Below, one piece after another: positions 51,587 to 61,326 of a DNA stretch of 64,000 bases. The notes beneath the pieces were generated by a model. The model saw nothing but the letters and a program-made list of their open reading frames with translations, had not been told where the DNA came from and ran no database searches. The stretch lies in NCBI RefSeq assembly GCF_025947365.1, contig NZ_CP110012.1, forward strand, positions 4,836,001-4,900,000, read 5' to 3'. The translations under genes and the position numbers were made by a program. Within the stretch, counting starts at the first letter, position 1. The number at the start of each line of letters is the position of its first letter. This DNA is from Flavobacterium sp. N502540. Its GTDB lineage: Bacteria; Bacteroidota; Bacteroidia; Flavobacteriales; Flavobacteriaceae.

Positions 51587-52924
51587 ATGAATATGAGAAA
51601 AAATATGTTTAAACTATTTACATGTGGTCTAGTTTTAGGTGCATTTTCATTGACTACAAGCTGTAGCAGCAATGATGAGAAAAGTGCCGATCCTATAAAT
51701 CCGGAAACAACTGATCGTTGGATTACGGTTTCGGGCGCATTAATGCAGGAAAATCCCGGAGACGGAAACGGAGGAACTATGGTTTATGCCGTTACAAAGA
51801 AAAACGCCAAAGATCCAAACTATTCGATTAATGTTTATGCAGATGGTATGCCGGTACAATCCAACAGAACCGCTCGTTTGCAATCGTCTGTAGACGGAAA
51901 AACTCTTTTCAATATTACTTATACCGGAGCTAATGGCGGAGAATTTATGACCTATACCGTAAATGGAGCTAAAAACTTTACACAATCAGGTACGACCGTA
52001 AACATTTCTCAATATGCCGGAACATCTCCAAGATGGAATAAACTTTTTGACGGAGACAAAACCGGTGTAGCTGTAAATGTAACTGCTCCCGTAATTAAAA
52101 CAAATCCAGACAAAAGTTACCTGTATACAAGAGGTACTGCTACCGTTCTTGCTTTAGACCTTAAAGGTATTCGTATCTCAAAATACGATCAGTATGAACT
52201 TCCATTAAGCCCTCAGGAAGAAGCTCTGGGACACCATATTTTCCGTTTAGATGCTCCTACGATCAACAAAGCAGGAAACAAAGTGATTATCGGGACATGG
52301 TTGCGCAAAACGAATCCAACTACAGGACAAATCGAAACTACCTATGACCGTTTAGGTGCCAAATCTGTTGTAGTAGATTACCCATCATTAGCCAATCCAC
52401 AAATTATTTCTTCAAAAGTTGGTTTTGGAGATACAAGCGGTTTCCGTAGCTTCAACAGCTTCTTAGGAACTGACGGTAACATTTATCAGGCTACCCAAAG
52501 AGATACCAACAGAGGTTCTTATATCGTAAGAATCAACCAAAACAATCAATATGATGACTCATTTGTGATCAGCCTTGATGCTGCATTAGGCATAAAAGGA
52601 TCTTATATTGATGCCTGGAGATATGCAGGAAACGGAATTGCTTATGTACTTTACACGCAAACCGCAACAGGAAAACAAGGATTTGTTGCAAGAGTAGATT
52701 TAAATGCTAAAACGGCTAAAAAAGTAGAAGGTATTGCTTATGACGCAGCTATAGATTTTGGTCAGTACCAAGGTTTTGTAGTGGATGGAAATGAGCTTTA
52801 CTTAGCGGTTACACCAGTTGGAAAAGACGGAAACATTTACGTTATCGATATCCCAACAGGAGCTGTTACTAAAGGAGCTAAACTGGTAAACAAAGCAGGA
52901 AACCATTATATTGGAGTATTCTAA
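51587..52924 (+). CDS. DUF4374 surface lipoprotein (XusB-like)
   Basis: 445 residues, ATG at 51587 (a second at 51593). Lipoprotein signal ends in FSLTTSCSS, followed by NDEKSADP, which fits a surface lipoprotein export signal. The mature part is rich in short beta strands ending in Gly/Asp turns (RWITVSGALMQENPGDGNGG, KSYLYTRGTATVLALDLKGIRISKYDQY, HIFRLDAPTINKAGNKVIIGTW), as expected for a beta-propeller. DUF4374 proteins pair with TonB receptors and, in Bacteroides XusB, bind ferric enterobactin at the cell surface. It is in an operon with the receptor (18-bp gap). Confidence 0.87.
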   Translation: MNMRKNMFKLFTCGLVLGAFSLTTSCSSNDEKSADPINPETTDRWITVSGALMQENPGDGNGGTMVYAVTKKNAKDPNYSINVYADGMPVQSNRTARLQSSVDGKTLFNITYTGANGGEFMTYTVNGAKNFTQSGTTVNISQYAGTSPRWNKLFDGDKTGVAVNVTAPVIKTNPDKSYLYTRGTATVLALDLKGIRISKYDQYELPLSPQEEALGHHIFRLDAPTINKAGNKVIIGTWLRKTNPTTGQIETTYDRLGAKSVVVDYPSLANPQIISSKVGFGDTSGFRSFNSFLGTDGNIYQATQRDTNRGSYIVRINQNNQYDDSFVISLDAALGIKGSYIDAWRYAGNGIAYVLYTQTATGKQGFVARVDLNAKTAKKVEGIAYDAAIDFGQYQGFVVDGNELYLAVTPVGKDGNIYVIDIPTGAVTKGAKLVNKAGNHYIGVF

Positions 52925-52992
52925 AAAATAATCTGCACAAGCAGTAAAAGCACTCATAACAATTGTTATTACTTGAGTTTTTTTTTTAATTA

Positions 52993-53028
52993 AAACATTC
53001 CGTTTCAGATTTCTGGGACGGAATGTTT
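52993..53028. terminator. Bidirectional terminator between convergent genes
   Basis: Perfect 11-bp stem AAACATTCCGT/ACGGAATGTTT (52993-53003 with 53018-53028), flanked by T-run (TGTTTTTA) on the plus side and A-run on the other, so it can work for both the DUF4374 gene and the gene at 53052. Confidence 0.8.
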
Positions 53029-53051
53029 GTTTTTATTTAAAATGATTTCTT

Positions 53052-54449
53052 TTAGTCACCACCGCACCCTCCACATGAAGAACCGCAAGAACTTCCACAA
53101 GAAGAGGTTCCACAAGAAGAAGTCCCGCATGAAGAAGTCCCACATGATCCTGAACTAGTTAAATTATTTGGAGAAACCGAATTTGTATTGTAATTAATCA
53201 ATGGCAAGAATGAACTTGCTAATACTATATTTCCATAAAGAAAATAATCCCATTCCCAATTCTTTTCATATGCAGCTACTATCCTTGCCTTATCTTCGAA
53301 AACAGAAGGTATAATAGTTGTAAACATTAAATTCAAGACTTGATTGATATAGTACAATGAAATTAAAGCCAAAGGAATAATGGCAAAAAGTAAAAATGTA
53401 ATAGGTTTACCTCTCCAAACTCCAGTTATGAATCTGCTAAAACCAATGCTTAACAAGAATCCTAAAATACTCATCACAACGATCACTACATTTGCAAATT
53501 CTTTCGAATCAAAAATTCTGTTTCTTATTCTATAAGTTGCTTTCTGAAGTTGCTCAAAAATAGGTTTTTGCAAGGCAGTCTTACATAATTCCTTATAAGA
53601 CATTGGCTCAAAATCTTTCATAATCTCGACAATACAGTTCTCATATCTATTTTCAACAAAACTTTCATCAATTAATTCTAATCTATCATTTGTTAAAATC
53701 TTAATTTTATGATTTATAATCAAATTATTCACCACTCCATGAACGACAGCATCCCGTTTGTTTTCTTTAAAAAATACCATTTCAAGTGCCGTAAGATTCT
53801 GCAAAATGAAGTTGTTCTTAATTTTATCATATAGTAAAAGAAAACTTTTTCGGACATAAAATTTCAAGAATAAAATTACAACAACAAAAAGCAAAAGATA
53901 TACTATAAGGAAATTAGGATTATTAATTTTTATTAAAAATGAAAAGATTGCCAAACACACCGGAAATGACAGAGCGATGGTATAGATTAAAAAGTTTTTC
54001 CTAAGTTTTAAAATTTCATATTTACTTCTCTCTAAATGCAAAGAATCTAATTCATTATGATAATGCCAAATTTCAGCTAACTGTGGACCAAAATTAACTT
54101 CATAAAGCTCCTTTGTTCTTTCTTTTGCTATTTTAAACTTATCAAATTCTGATCTATTATGAGTTGAGGGAATATGTTCGATCCTCTTTCCTAATAAATC
54201 ACAGAAATCAGAATAAGAATTAGTAAAAATTAAGTGTTGATGCCAAACAATATCAACAATCGCTGAAGGTGAAACCATTTCGTTATTGGTCGCAGCCAGA
54301 AAAAGAAACTTTTTATATTCAATTATGGCACTTTGAGTAAAATGAATCGTCCAATGATTCTCTAGTGCTAATCTTGTTGAAAACCCATATTGATCATTTG
54401 GCTGATCAAAACTAAATGCTAAAACCTTCTCCCAAAGTGTTTTATTCAT
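53052..54449 (-). CDS. Membrane protein with GRDP-like (DUF1399-type) N-terminus and Cys-rich repeat tail
   Basis: 465 residues, ATG at 54449. The N-terminus (about 30-130) contains EYKKFLFLAATN...SAIVDIVWHQHLIFTNSYSDFCDLLGKRIEHIPS, which resembles the glycine-rich-domain-protein motif with its WHxH signature. Transmembrane helices lie at about 152-172, 178-196, 322-342, 346-366 and 395-412, the middle part being cytosolic. This layout resembles Bacteroidota proteins of the TIGR04222 group. The last 30 residues are a run of SCGTS/SCGSS/GGCGG units with about ten Cys. Such a tail could bind metal, be modified, or tether the protein. No clear function is known to me. Monocistronic. Confidence 0.75.
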   Translation of the reverse strand: MNKTLWEKVLAFSFDQPNDQYGFSTRLALENHWTIHFTQSAIIEYKKFLFLAATNNEMVSPSAIVDIVWHQHLIFTNSYSDFCDLLGKRIEHIPSTHNRSEFDKFKIAKERTKELYEVNFGPQLAEIWHYHNELDSLHLERSKYEILKLRKNFLIYTIALSFPVCLAIFSFLIKINNPNFLIVYLLLFVVVILFLKFYVRKSFLLLYDKIKNNFILQNLTALEMVFFKENKRDAVVHGVVNNLIINHKIKILTNDRLELIDESFVENRYENCIVEIMKDFEPMSYKELCKTALQKPIFEQLQKATYRIRNRIFDSKEFANVVIVVMSILGFLLSIGFSRFITGVWRGKPITFLLFAIIPLALISLYYINQVLNLMFTTIIPSVFEDKARIVAAYEKNWEWDYFLYGNIVLASSFLPLINYNTNSVSPNNLTSSGSCGTSSCGTSSCGTSSCGSSCGSSCGGCGGD

Positions 54450-54754
54450 AAAATCACTTATATTTTAGTTATATTTTGTAAAATTAAATGCACTATTTAA
54501 CATTACAAATCTTCAGCTAAAATAACATTATTTCTTTCACAAAAAACAAGCTTAAAAATTAAATCTTAAATGTTATATAAGTTCAGTTAAGAAAATAACT
54601 TATCTTGACTTACATCACTTTCTATGGTAAAAAAATTAGATAGTGTTTGTGAAATTGGTGCGATTCGTAGCAAAAAACGATCATACCCAACAATGAATTA
54701 TATGCAATGATTGTTTTATTTTTGAAGTGAATCATCATTTGTATTTTTTTTTCA
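54450..54754. other. Gene-free stretch upstream of the pectinase gene
   Basis: AT-rich with no gene. Further regulatory sequence follows at 54755-54776; nothing else recognisable. Confidence 0.4.
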
Positions 54755-54776
54755 TAGATTTGTGTAATCGATTACA
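54755..54776 (+). promoter_or_regulatory. -7 box and palindromic LacI-type operator before the GH28 gene
   Basis: TAGATTTG (54755-54762) fits the -7 consensus, immediately followed by the perfect 14-bp palindrome TGTAATCGATTACA (54763-54776). An operator overlapping the start of transcription suggests repression, probably by a LacI-type regulator encoded elsewhere. The distance to the ATG is about 125 bp. Confidence 0.6.
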
Positions 54777-54900
54777 TTTAGATTTTATTTTTTATTGGAG
54801 CTATTTCTTCCAGATTTCTAAAATAGGTCATACCGAATAAGAAGATTCAGTAACAACAAATGCCAATTTATAATTAAATTTCAAACCAAATTAATACCGC

Positions 54901-56589
54901 ATGAAAGCTAAGCCAATCAACCTTTTACGTATTATTCTAACCCTAATGCCCCTCTGTCTCTTGCCCGATGGTTTTGCTCAGGGTTCTAAGTCATATGATA
55001 CCTATAAAAACATCGAATTTAAAATGCCAAAAGTCAATGAACCGGTAATACCAAATAATACCGTAAATCTAAAAGATTTTGGCGCTGTAAATGGCGGATA
55101 TGTTTTAAACACTAAAGCTTTCGCTGATGCCATAGAAGCCGTGTCAAAAAAAGGTGGTGGAAAAATAATTATTCCACCCGGAATCTGGCTAACAGGTCCG
55201 ATTATACTAAAAAGCAATATTGAGCTTCATGCCGAAACAGGAGCCTTAATTAAATTCTCTACCGACAAAAATTTATATCCCATTATTGAAACCAGTTTTG
55301 AAGGGCTTAACACCTGGCGCTGCATCTCTCCTATTTATGGTAAGAATCTGGTAAATGTTGCCTTTACGGGAAATGGTGTGTGGGACGGTTCCGGAGAAGC
55401 CTGGAGACAGGTTAAAAAAAACAAACTCACAGAGGAACAATGGAAAAATTTTGTTGCTTCCGGTGGTGTTTTAAATGACAAGAAGGACAGCTGGTATCCT
55501 TCTGAGCAATATCTAAAAGGAGCAAAAGGTGCGGATCAAAATGTTCGTCATGATCTAAAAACGAAAGAAGAATTTGAAGCCATTCACGACTTCCTTCGCC
55601 CAGTTTTAGTGAGCATACAAAATAGTAAAAGAGTATTGTTTGATGGTCCGGTATTTCAAAACTCACCTGCCTGGAACCTTCATCCGTTTATGGTAGAGGA
55701 TTTAATTGTTAGAAACATAACCGTTCGTAATCCGTGGTTCTCACAAAACGGTGACGGTCTTGACGTAGAATCCTGCAAAAATGTAATTATCGAAAATTCA
55801 AGTTTTGATGTGGGTGATGATGCCATCTGTATCAAATCGGGAAAAGATAAAGACGGTCGTGATCGAGGTGTTGCCTGCGAAAATATTATCGTAAAAAACA
55901 ACATCGTTTATCACGGACATGGCGGTGTAACAGTGGGAAGCGAAATGTCGGGCGGGGTGAAAAATCTGCATGTCTCCAATTGCACTTTCATGGGAACGGA
56001 TGTTGGTTTGCGTTTTAAAAGCACCCGTGGACGTGGAGGAATTGTGGAAAACATTTATATCTCGGATATTTTTATGACCGATATTCCATCACAAGCCATT
56101 TCATTTGATTTGTATTATGGGGGAAAATCCATAGCCGAAACTTTGGCCGAAGGCGGAAACACCGTAACTACAAAAGCTGTTCCTGTAAACGAAGAAACGC
56201 CACAGTTTAAAAACATTTCAATTAAAAATATTACGATTAAGGGCGCACAGCAAGCGGTATTTCTGCAAGGTTTGCCCGAAATGAATCTGGAAAACATCGA
56301 AATCTCCAATTTAATTGCGAAAGCGAAAAAAGGCTTTTCTATTATTGATGCTAACGGAATTAAAATCAGCAATGCCAAATTAGACATCGAAAATCCTACC
56401 GTATTTGAAATCTATAATGCTAAAAATATGTCTTTAAAAAATATAGCGTTTAATTCGACTTCTGCGAAAGCAATCACTATAAATGGAGAAGTTTGTCAAA
56501 ATATTGAATTGATTCAATCTCCAAAAATAGATTTTTCTAAAACAACTACCCTTGGAGAAACTGTTCCCAAAAATGCTGTAAAGTTTTGA
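54901..56589 (+). CDS. Glycoside hydrolase family 28 polygalacturonase-like enzyme
   Basis: 562 residues, ATG at 54901. Signal peptide ending at LLPDGFAQG. Pectate-lyase-like start NLKDFGAVNGGYVLNTKAFADAIEAVSKKGGGKIIIPPGIW. The right-handed beta-helix carries GH28 catalytic motifs: NGDGLDVESCKN (Asp), SSFDVGDDAICIKSG (Asp pair), and HGHGGVTVGSEMSGGVKN (His/Gly). The family cleaves alpha-1,4-galacturonic or rhamnogalacturonan linkages in pectin by inversion. Secretion into the periplasm is expected. It is a single gene, not part of a visible polysaccharide utilisation locus, but it has its own operator. Confidence 0.92.
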   Translation: MKAKPINLLRIILTLMPLCLLPDGFAQGSKSYDTYKNIEFKMPKVNEPVIPNNTVNLKDFGAVNGGYVLNTKAFADAIEAVSKKGGGKIIIPPGIWLTGPIILKSNIELHAETGALIKFSTDKNLYPIIETSFEGLNTWRCISPIYGKNLVNVAFTGNGVWDGSGEAWRQVKKNKLTEEQWKNFVASGGVLNDKKDSWYPSEQYLKGAKGADQNVRHDLKTKEEFEAIHDFLRPVLVSIQNSKRVLFDGPVFQNSPAWNLHPFMVEDLIVRNITVRNPWFSQNGDGLDVESCKNVIIENSSFDVGDDAICIKSGKDKDGRDRGVACENIIVKNNIVYHGHGGVTVGSEMSGGVKNLHVSNCTFMGTDVGLRFKSTRGRGGIVENIYISDIFMTDIPSQAISFDLYYGGKSIAETLAEGGNTVTTKAVPVNEETPQFKNISIKNITIKGAQQAVFLQGLPEMNLENIEISNLIAKAKKGFSIIDANGIKISNAKLDIENPTVFEIYNAKNMSLKNIAFNSTSAKAITINGEVCQNIELIQSPKIDFSKTTTLGETVPKNAVKF

Positions 56590-56660
56590 GATTAAAATTT
56601 AAGTGTAACTAACAGAATTATTTTGTTCGTTAAAGAAAGTTCACGAAACTCTAAATAAAA

Positions 56661-56688
56661 AAAGCGCCTCAATACTCTGAGGCGCTTT
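56661..56688. terminator. Bidirectional terminator, GH28 gene / efflux operon
   Basis: Perfect 11-bp stem AAAGCGCCTCA/TGAGGCGCTTT, with T-rich sequence after it on the plus strand (TTTTCGTTT) and on the minus strand (TTTTTTTATTT). Confidence 0.85.
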
Positions 56689-56724
56689 TCGTTTCAAAAT
56701 TTAAAATAATAGAAGCCGCGAAGA

Positions 56725-58131
56725 CTATTTCCATCCGCCACCTAAGGCACGATACAAATCGACCACGGCTTGTAATTTTTGCAAATTATCAGTAATCCCG
56801 CTTAATTGCGCCGCCAATAAATTTTGCTCTGAAGTTAATACATCGGTATAATTGGTTGCCGAGCTGTACTCTAAAAGCTGTTGTGTAAAATCGACCGCTT
56901 TTTCAAGGGCTTCAATTTGTTTTTGTCTTGAGTCTTCTTTTTCAACGGCCATTTCATAAGCATACAAAGCATTTGATACCTCCTGCCCTGCTACTAAAAG
57001 ACTTTGCTGAAAGTCATTCAGTGCCTGAACTTGTTTGGATTGTGCTGTCGTTAATCTTGCTTTATTCAGTCCCTGATTGAAAATAGGCTGTGTTAAGCCT
57101 CCTATTAAAGAATAAAAAACAGAATTGGTAAAGAAATCCGTTAGTTGCAGGTTAGAGAATCCGCCACTTGCGGTAAGCGTTAAACTTGGGTAAAAATACG
57201 TTTTAGCCATATTGGTACTTTCAAATGCAGTGCGGAAATTAAACTCGGCCTGACGAACATCAGGACGGTTTTCCAGCAATTGCGCCGGCATACCTACAGC
57301 AAGATTTTCCGGAACGGTCTGGTTCCCCAATGTCCCTCTTTCAATAGTGCCCGGAGCTTGTCCCAACAAAATATTAAGAGCATTCTCCGTTTCACGAATA
57401 CTTCGTTTTAAATCCGGAATCAATACCTCGGCTGCATGCTGATTGGCTTCACTCTGCACCACTGCTGCTCCGGTCACTATTGCTCCTTCTTTTAAAGCTT
57501 TAATGGTTTCCACATTTTTAATACGGCTTTCTAAAGTCGCTTTGGTAATTTCTAATTGTTTGTCGTACGCCAACAACAAAAAATAGTTATTTGCAATATC
57601 AGCGATCAATTGTGTCTGAATGGCTTGTTTTGCAGCATCTGTAGCAAGATAGGCAGCTAGAGCCGCTCTTTTCGAACTGCTCAATTTTCCCCAAATATCA
57701 AGTTCCCAGGAAGTACTTAAACCTAATTTGTAGGTTGTTGTCAGTGTATTGATATTAATTCCCGGGGGGAAATTCAGTCCCGCCTTTGATTGTTTGTTAT
57801 GTGCCGCACTCGCATCAAAATTCAGCGTTGGATAATAAGCCAATTTTGCCTGACGCAAAGTGGCTCTCGACTGCACTATATTTTCGATCGCATTCCTTAA
57901 ATTGAGGTTCTGATCTAATCCTTTTTGAATTAAAGCATTCAGTTTTTCATCTTTAAAAACAGTTTGCCACGGCATACTTGCCATAGTAGTCGAATCGGCA
58001 GTATTTTGATCGCGATACAACTTATCGGTCGAAATAGCCGACGGACGTTCGTATTTCTTGGTAATCGAGCATGCACTCAACAGTGTGGCTGTCACTAACA
58101 CGAGAATATATTTATTAGAACTATGAGTCAT
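56725..58131 (-). CDS. RND efflux outer membrane lipoprotein (OprM/NodT type)
   Basis: 468 residues, ATG at 58131. Lipoprotein signal ends in LLSACSITKKYERPS, typical of NodT-type outer membrane factors. Two duplicated coiled-coil repeats are seen (NLNLRNAIENIVQSRATLRQAKLAYYP, and LLENRPDVRQAEFNFRTAFESTNMAKTYFYPSLTLTASGG), with the LENRPDVR family motif. It forms the trimeric outer-membrane duct for the pump. Third gene of the operon, 18 bp after the RND gene. Confidence 0.94.
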   Translation of the reverse strand: MTHSSNKYILVLVTATLLSACSITKKYERPSAISTDKLYRDQNTADSTTMASMPWQTVFKDEKLNALIQKGLDQNLNLRNAIENIVQSRATLRQAKLAYYPTLNFDASAAHNKQSKAGLNFPPGININTLTTTYKLGLSTSWELDIWGKLSSSKRAALAAYLATDAAKQAIQTQLIADIANNYFLLLAYDKQLEITKATLESRIKNVETIKALKEGAIVTGAAVVQSEANQHAAEVLIPDLKRSIRETENALNILLGQAPGTIERGTLGNQTVPENLAVGMPAQLLENRPDVRQAEFNFRTAFESTNMAKTYFYPSLTLTASGGFSNLQLTDFFTNSVFYSLIGGLTQPIFNQGLNKARLTTAQSKQVQALNDFQQSLLVAGQEVSNALYAYEMAVEKEDSRQKQIEALEKAVDFTQQLLEYSSATNYTDVLTSEQNLLAAQLSGITDNLQKLQAVVDLYRALGGGWK

Positions 58132-58149
58132 TTTTTTAAAATTAAATTA

Positions 58150-61100
58150 CTACTCTTTGTGAGTTTCTATCAATTGTACTTCCTCTTCATCGTCACCTTC
58201 ATCATCATAATTTTCTTTTGGCGGACCACTCACACGCTCTTGCAATGTCTGGAAAATAATGAACAATACCGGAATTACAAATACTCCTAAAATGGTACCG
58301 ATCAACATTCCGCCAACAGCACCCGTTCCAATCGATTTATTTCCAACGGCACCTGCACCCGAAGCAAACATTAAAGGAACAAGTCCCAAAATAAAAGCAA
58401 AAGAGGTCATCAAAATCGGACGGAAACGTGCCACAGCTCCTTCAATAGCCGCCTGTACAATTGGCAATCCCTTTCGACGTCTTTCGAGCGCAAATTCGAC
58501 AATCAAAATCCCGTTCTTGGCCAATAACCCAATTAACATGATTAAGGAAATCTGCAGGTAAATGTTACTGTTTAACTTGAAAATAATCGAGAACAAATAG
58601 GCTCCCGCCAATCCAAACGGAATTGAAAACAGTACAGCAAAAGGCAGGATATAACTCTCATATTGCGCACTTAGCAGGAAATAAACAAATACCAGACACA
58701 ATACAAAAATAAAGATCGTCTCACTCCCTGATGCTAATTCTTCACGCGTTAATCCCGAAAATTCATAACCATAACCTGCAGGAAGACTCTCTGCTGCTAC
58801 TTCCTGAATCGCTTTAATAGCATCTCCGGAACTATAGCCTGGTTTTGGCGCTCCCGTGATCGAAATAGAAGTAAACAGGTTAAATCTTGAGATAGATTCC
58901 GGTCCGAATACCCTGGTCATTTTTACGAACTCGGTAATAGGCGCCATCGTTCCGGCACTGTTACGAACAAAGATCTTGTTCAAACCTTCGGTATTGGTTC
59001 TAAACTCCGGAGAAGCCTGAATCATCACACGATATTGCTTACCGAATTTATTAAAATTAGAAGCATACAATCCGCCATAATAACCTTGCATGGTTGATAA
59101 AATAGTATTGACTGAAACACCTGCATCTTTTGCTTTTGCCAGATTAATATCCATCATGTACTGAGGGAAACCCGGGTTAAAAGGTGTCGTAGCATATTGT
59201 ATCTCCGGACGTGCCGAAAGCTTGGCGAGAAATTCATTGTTTACTTTATAAAATTCTGCGGTACTGTGGCCTCCTTTGTCCTGTAACTGAAATTCAAATC
59301 CCCCACTTTGTCCAAATCCCTGAATCGTTGGCGGGGAAATAAAGAAAATATTAGCTTCCCGAATACCACTGGTTTTAGCAAACAGCTGACCAATTACATC
59401 ATCGACACTGAGCTCACGATCTTCCCAGCTTTTCAATCTCACAATTACCATACTATAGGCACTACCCGCACCTGCCGTAAAGTTCTGACCCACGATACGA
59501 AGGGTATTTTCGACCCCCGGAATGGTGTGCGCTATACTATCGACCTTTTTCGCTACAACGTCAGAACGTTCCATAGAAGCTGAAGGCGGCAAACTGATAT
59601 TGGCAAAAACTACACCCTGATCTTCCGCAGGAACGAAAGCTGACGGTGTCGTTTTCATCATATAGAACAAAGCTCCCGCAGCAAAAAGTATGGATCCCAG
59701 TGCAATCCATTTTTTAATGGAAAGGAACTGAACAGAACGTTTGTATTTTTCGGTTACATTGTCAAACGCAACGTTAAATGAGGTATAAAATCTCTGAATA
59801 AAACTTTGATGTTTGTGATCGTCAGCATGTGGTTTTAAAAGTAAAGCACACAACGCCGGACTCAAAGTAAGTGCGTTCACAGCCGACAGAATAATCGCAA
59901 CCGCCAATGTAATTCCGAATTGCTTATAGAAAACCCCGGTCGAACCTGTGATAAAGGTAACCGGAATAAATACCGCCGCCATCACCAGTGTGATCGAAAT
60001 GATCGCTCCCGAAATCTCATTCATGGCATGAATAGTAGCTTTCTTAGCCGATTTGTACCCATTGTCGAGTTTGGCGTGTACCGCCTCGACGACTACAATC
60101 GCATCATCGACCACAATACCAATGGCCAAAACCATCGCAAATAGCGTCAGCAGGTTAATGGTAAAACCGAATAAATTCAGGAAGAAGAACGTACCAACAA
60201 TCGCAACAGGAACTGCAATCGCCGGAATTAAAGTCGAGCGGAAATCCTGAAGAAAAATAAATACTACAATAAAAACCAGAATAAAAGCTTCTACCAAAGT
60301 GTGAATTACCTTCTCAATTGAAGCATCCAGGTTTTCATTGACATTGATTAATACGGTATACTTTATGCCTTTCGGAAACGTTTTTACGGCTTCGTCAATC
60401 AATTTTTTAGAATTATTAATTACATCACGTGCATTCGAACCGGGAGTCTGACTAATCGCAATACCTACAGACGGGCGTCCGTTTGTGGTACTGGTCGAAG
60501 AATAACTTAAAGAACCCAATTCTACTTTTGCCACATCTTTTAAACGCAATAATTGTCCGTTTCCGGCTGATTTAATGACGATCTCTTCAAATTCTTTTGC
60601 GCTTGTTAAACGCCCTTTGTATTTGATTACATATTGAAAAGCCTGATCTCCGTTTTCACCAAATTTTCCCGGTGCCGCTTCAATATTTTGTTCTGCCAAA
60701 GCAGCCGAAACATCACTCGGAATCAATTTATACTGCTGCATTACATCGGGTTTCAGCCAGATACGCATCGAATAATCTCTTGAACCGAAAACGGTAACAT
60801 CTCCTACTCCCACTACACGCTGAATTTGCGGTACTAAGTTGATCTTAGCATAATTTTGAAGAAATGTCTGATCGTAGGCTTTATCATCACTGTACAAAGA
60901 GAAAATCAATAAGTTACTACTCTGACTTTTAGTCACGGTTACCCCCGCCTGAGTTACCTCAACCGGCAATAAACTGGTAGCTCTGGAAACCCTGTTTTGT
61001 ACGTTTACTGCAGCTAAATCGGGATCGGTTCCTACTTTAAAGAAAATTTTTATAGAGGCATTACCATCATTAGTAGCCGTAGAAGTCATATAGGTCATGT

Positions 61101-61320
61101 TTTCTACACCGTTGATCTGCTCTTCAAGTGGAATTACGATACTTTTTAGGACCACATCTGCATTCGCTCCGGTGTAACTTGCTGCTACATTCACAGTTGG
61201 CGGTGCGATGTCCGGATATTGCGCAATAGGAAGCGCGGCCAGTCCCAGGATTCCCAGGATTACGATAATAACCGATATTACCGTAGATAGTACCGGTCGT
61301 TGTATGAATATTTTAAACAT
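58150..61320 (-). CDS. RND-family multidrug efflux pump (AcrB/HAE1 type)
   Basis: 1056 residues, ATG at 61320. Twelve transmembrane helices and two large periplasmic loops. Proton-relay residues in TM4 as [14 protein letters not shown] (Asp pair). Other hallmarks: [19 protein letters not shown] start, [55 protein letters not shown]. The C-terminus is acidic ([12 protein letters not shown]). It exports drugs or detergents using the proton gradient, with its periplasmic adaptor (6 bp upstream) and outer membrane partner. Confidence 0.95.
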   Translation of the reverse strand: MFKIFIQRPVLSTVISVIIVILGILGLAALPIAQYPDIAPPTVNVAASYTGANADVVLKSIVIPLEEQINGVENMTYMTSTATNDGNASIKIFFKVGTDPDLAAVNVQNRVSRATSLLPVEVTQAGVTVTKSQSSNLLIFSLYSDDKAYDQTFLQNYAKINLVPQIQRVVGVGDVTVFGSRDYSMRIWLKPDVMQQYKLIPSDVSAALAEQNIEAAPGKFGENGDQAFQYVIKYKGRLTSAKEFEEIVIKSAGNGQLLRLKDVAKVELGSLSYSSTSTTNGRPSVGIAISQTPGSNARDVINNSKKLIDEAVKTFPKGIKYTVLINVNENLDASIEKVIHTLVEAFILVFIVVFIFLQDFRSTLIPAIAVPVAIVGTFFFLNLFGFTINLLTLFAMVLAIGIVVDDAIVVVEAVHAKLDNGYKSAKKATIHAMNEISGAIISITLVMAAVFIPVTFITGSTGVFYKQFGITLAVAIILSAVNALTLSPALCALLLKPHADDHKHQSFIQRFYTSFNVAFDNVTEKYKRSVQFLSIKKWIALGSILFAAGALFYMMKTTPSAFVPAEDQGVVFANISLPPSASMERSDVVAKKVDSIAHTIPGVENTLRIVGQNFTAGAGSAYSMVIVRLKSWEDRELSVDDVIGQLFAKTSGIREANIFFISPPTIQGFGQSGGFEFQLQDKGGHSTAEFYKVNNEFLAKLSARPEIQYATTPFNPGFPQYMMDINLAKAKDAGVSVNTILSTMQGYYGGLYASNFNKFGKQYRVMIQASPEFRTNTEGLNKIFVRNSAGTMAPITEFVKMTRVFGPESISRFNLFTSISITGAPKPGYSSGDAIKAIQEVAAESLPAGYGYEFSGLTREELASGSETIFIFVLCLVFVYFLLSAQYESYILPFAVLFSIPFGLAGAYLFSIIFKLNSNIYLQISLIMLIGLLAKNGILIVEFALERRRKGLPIVQAAIEGAVARFRPILMTSFAFILGLVPLMFASGAGAVGNKSIGTGAVGGMLIGTILGVFVIPVLFIIFQTLQERVSGPPKENYDDEGDDEEEVQLIETHKE

Positions 61321-61326
61321 TTCTTT

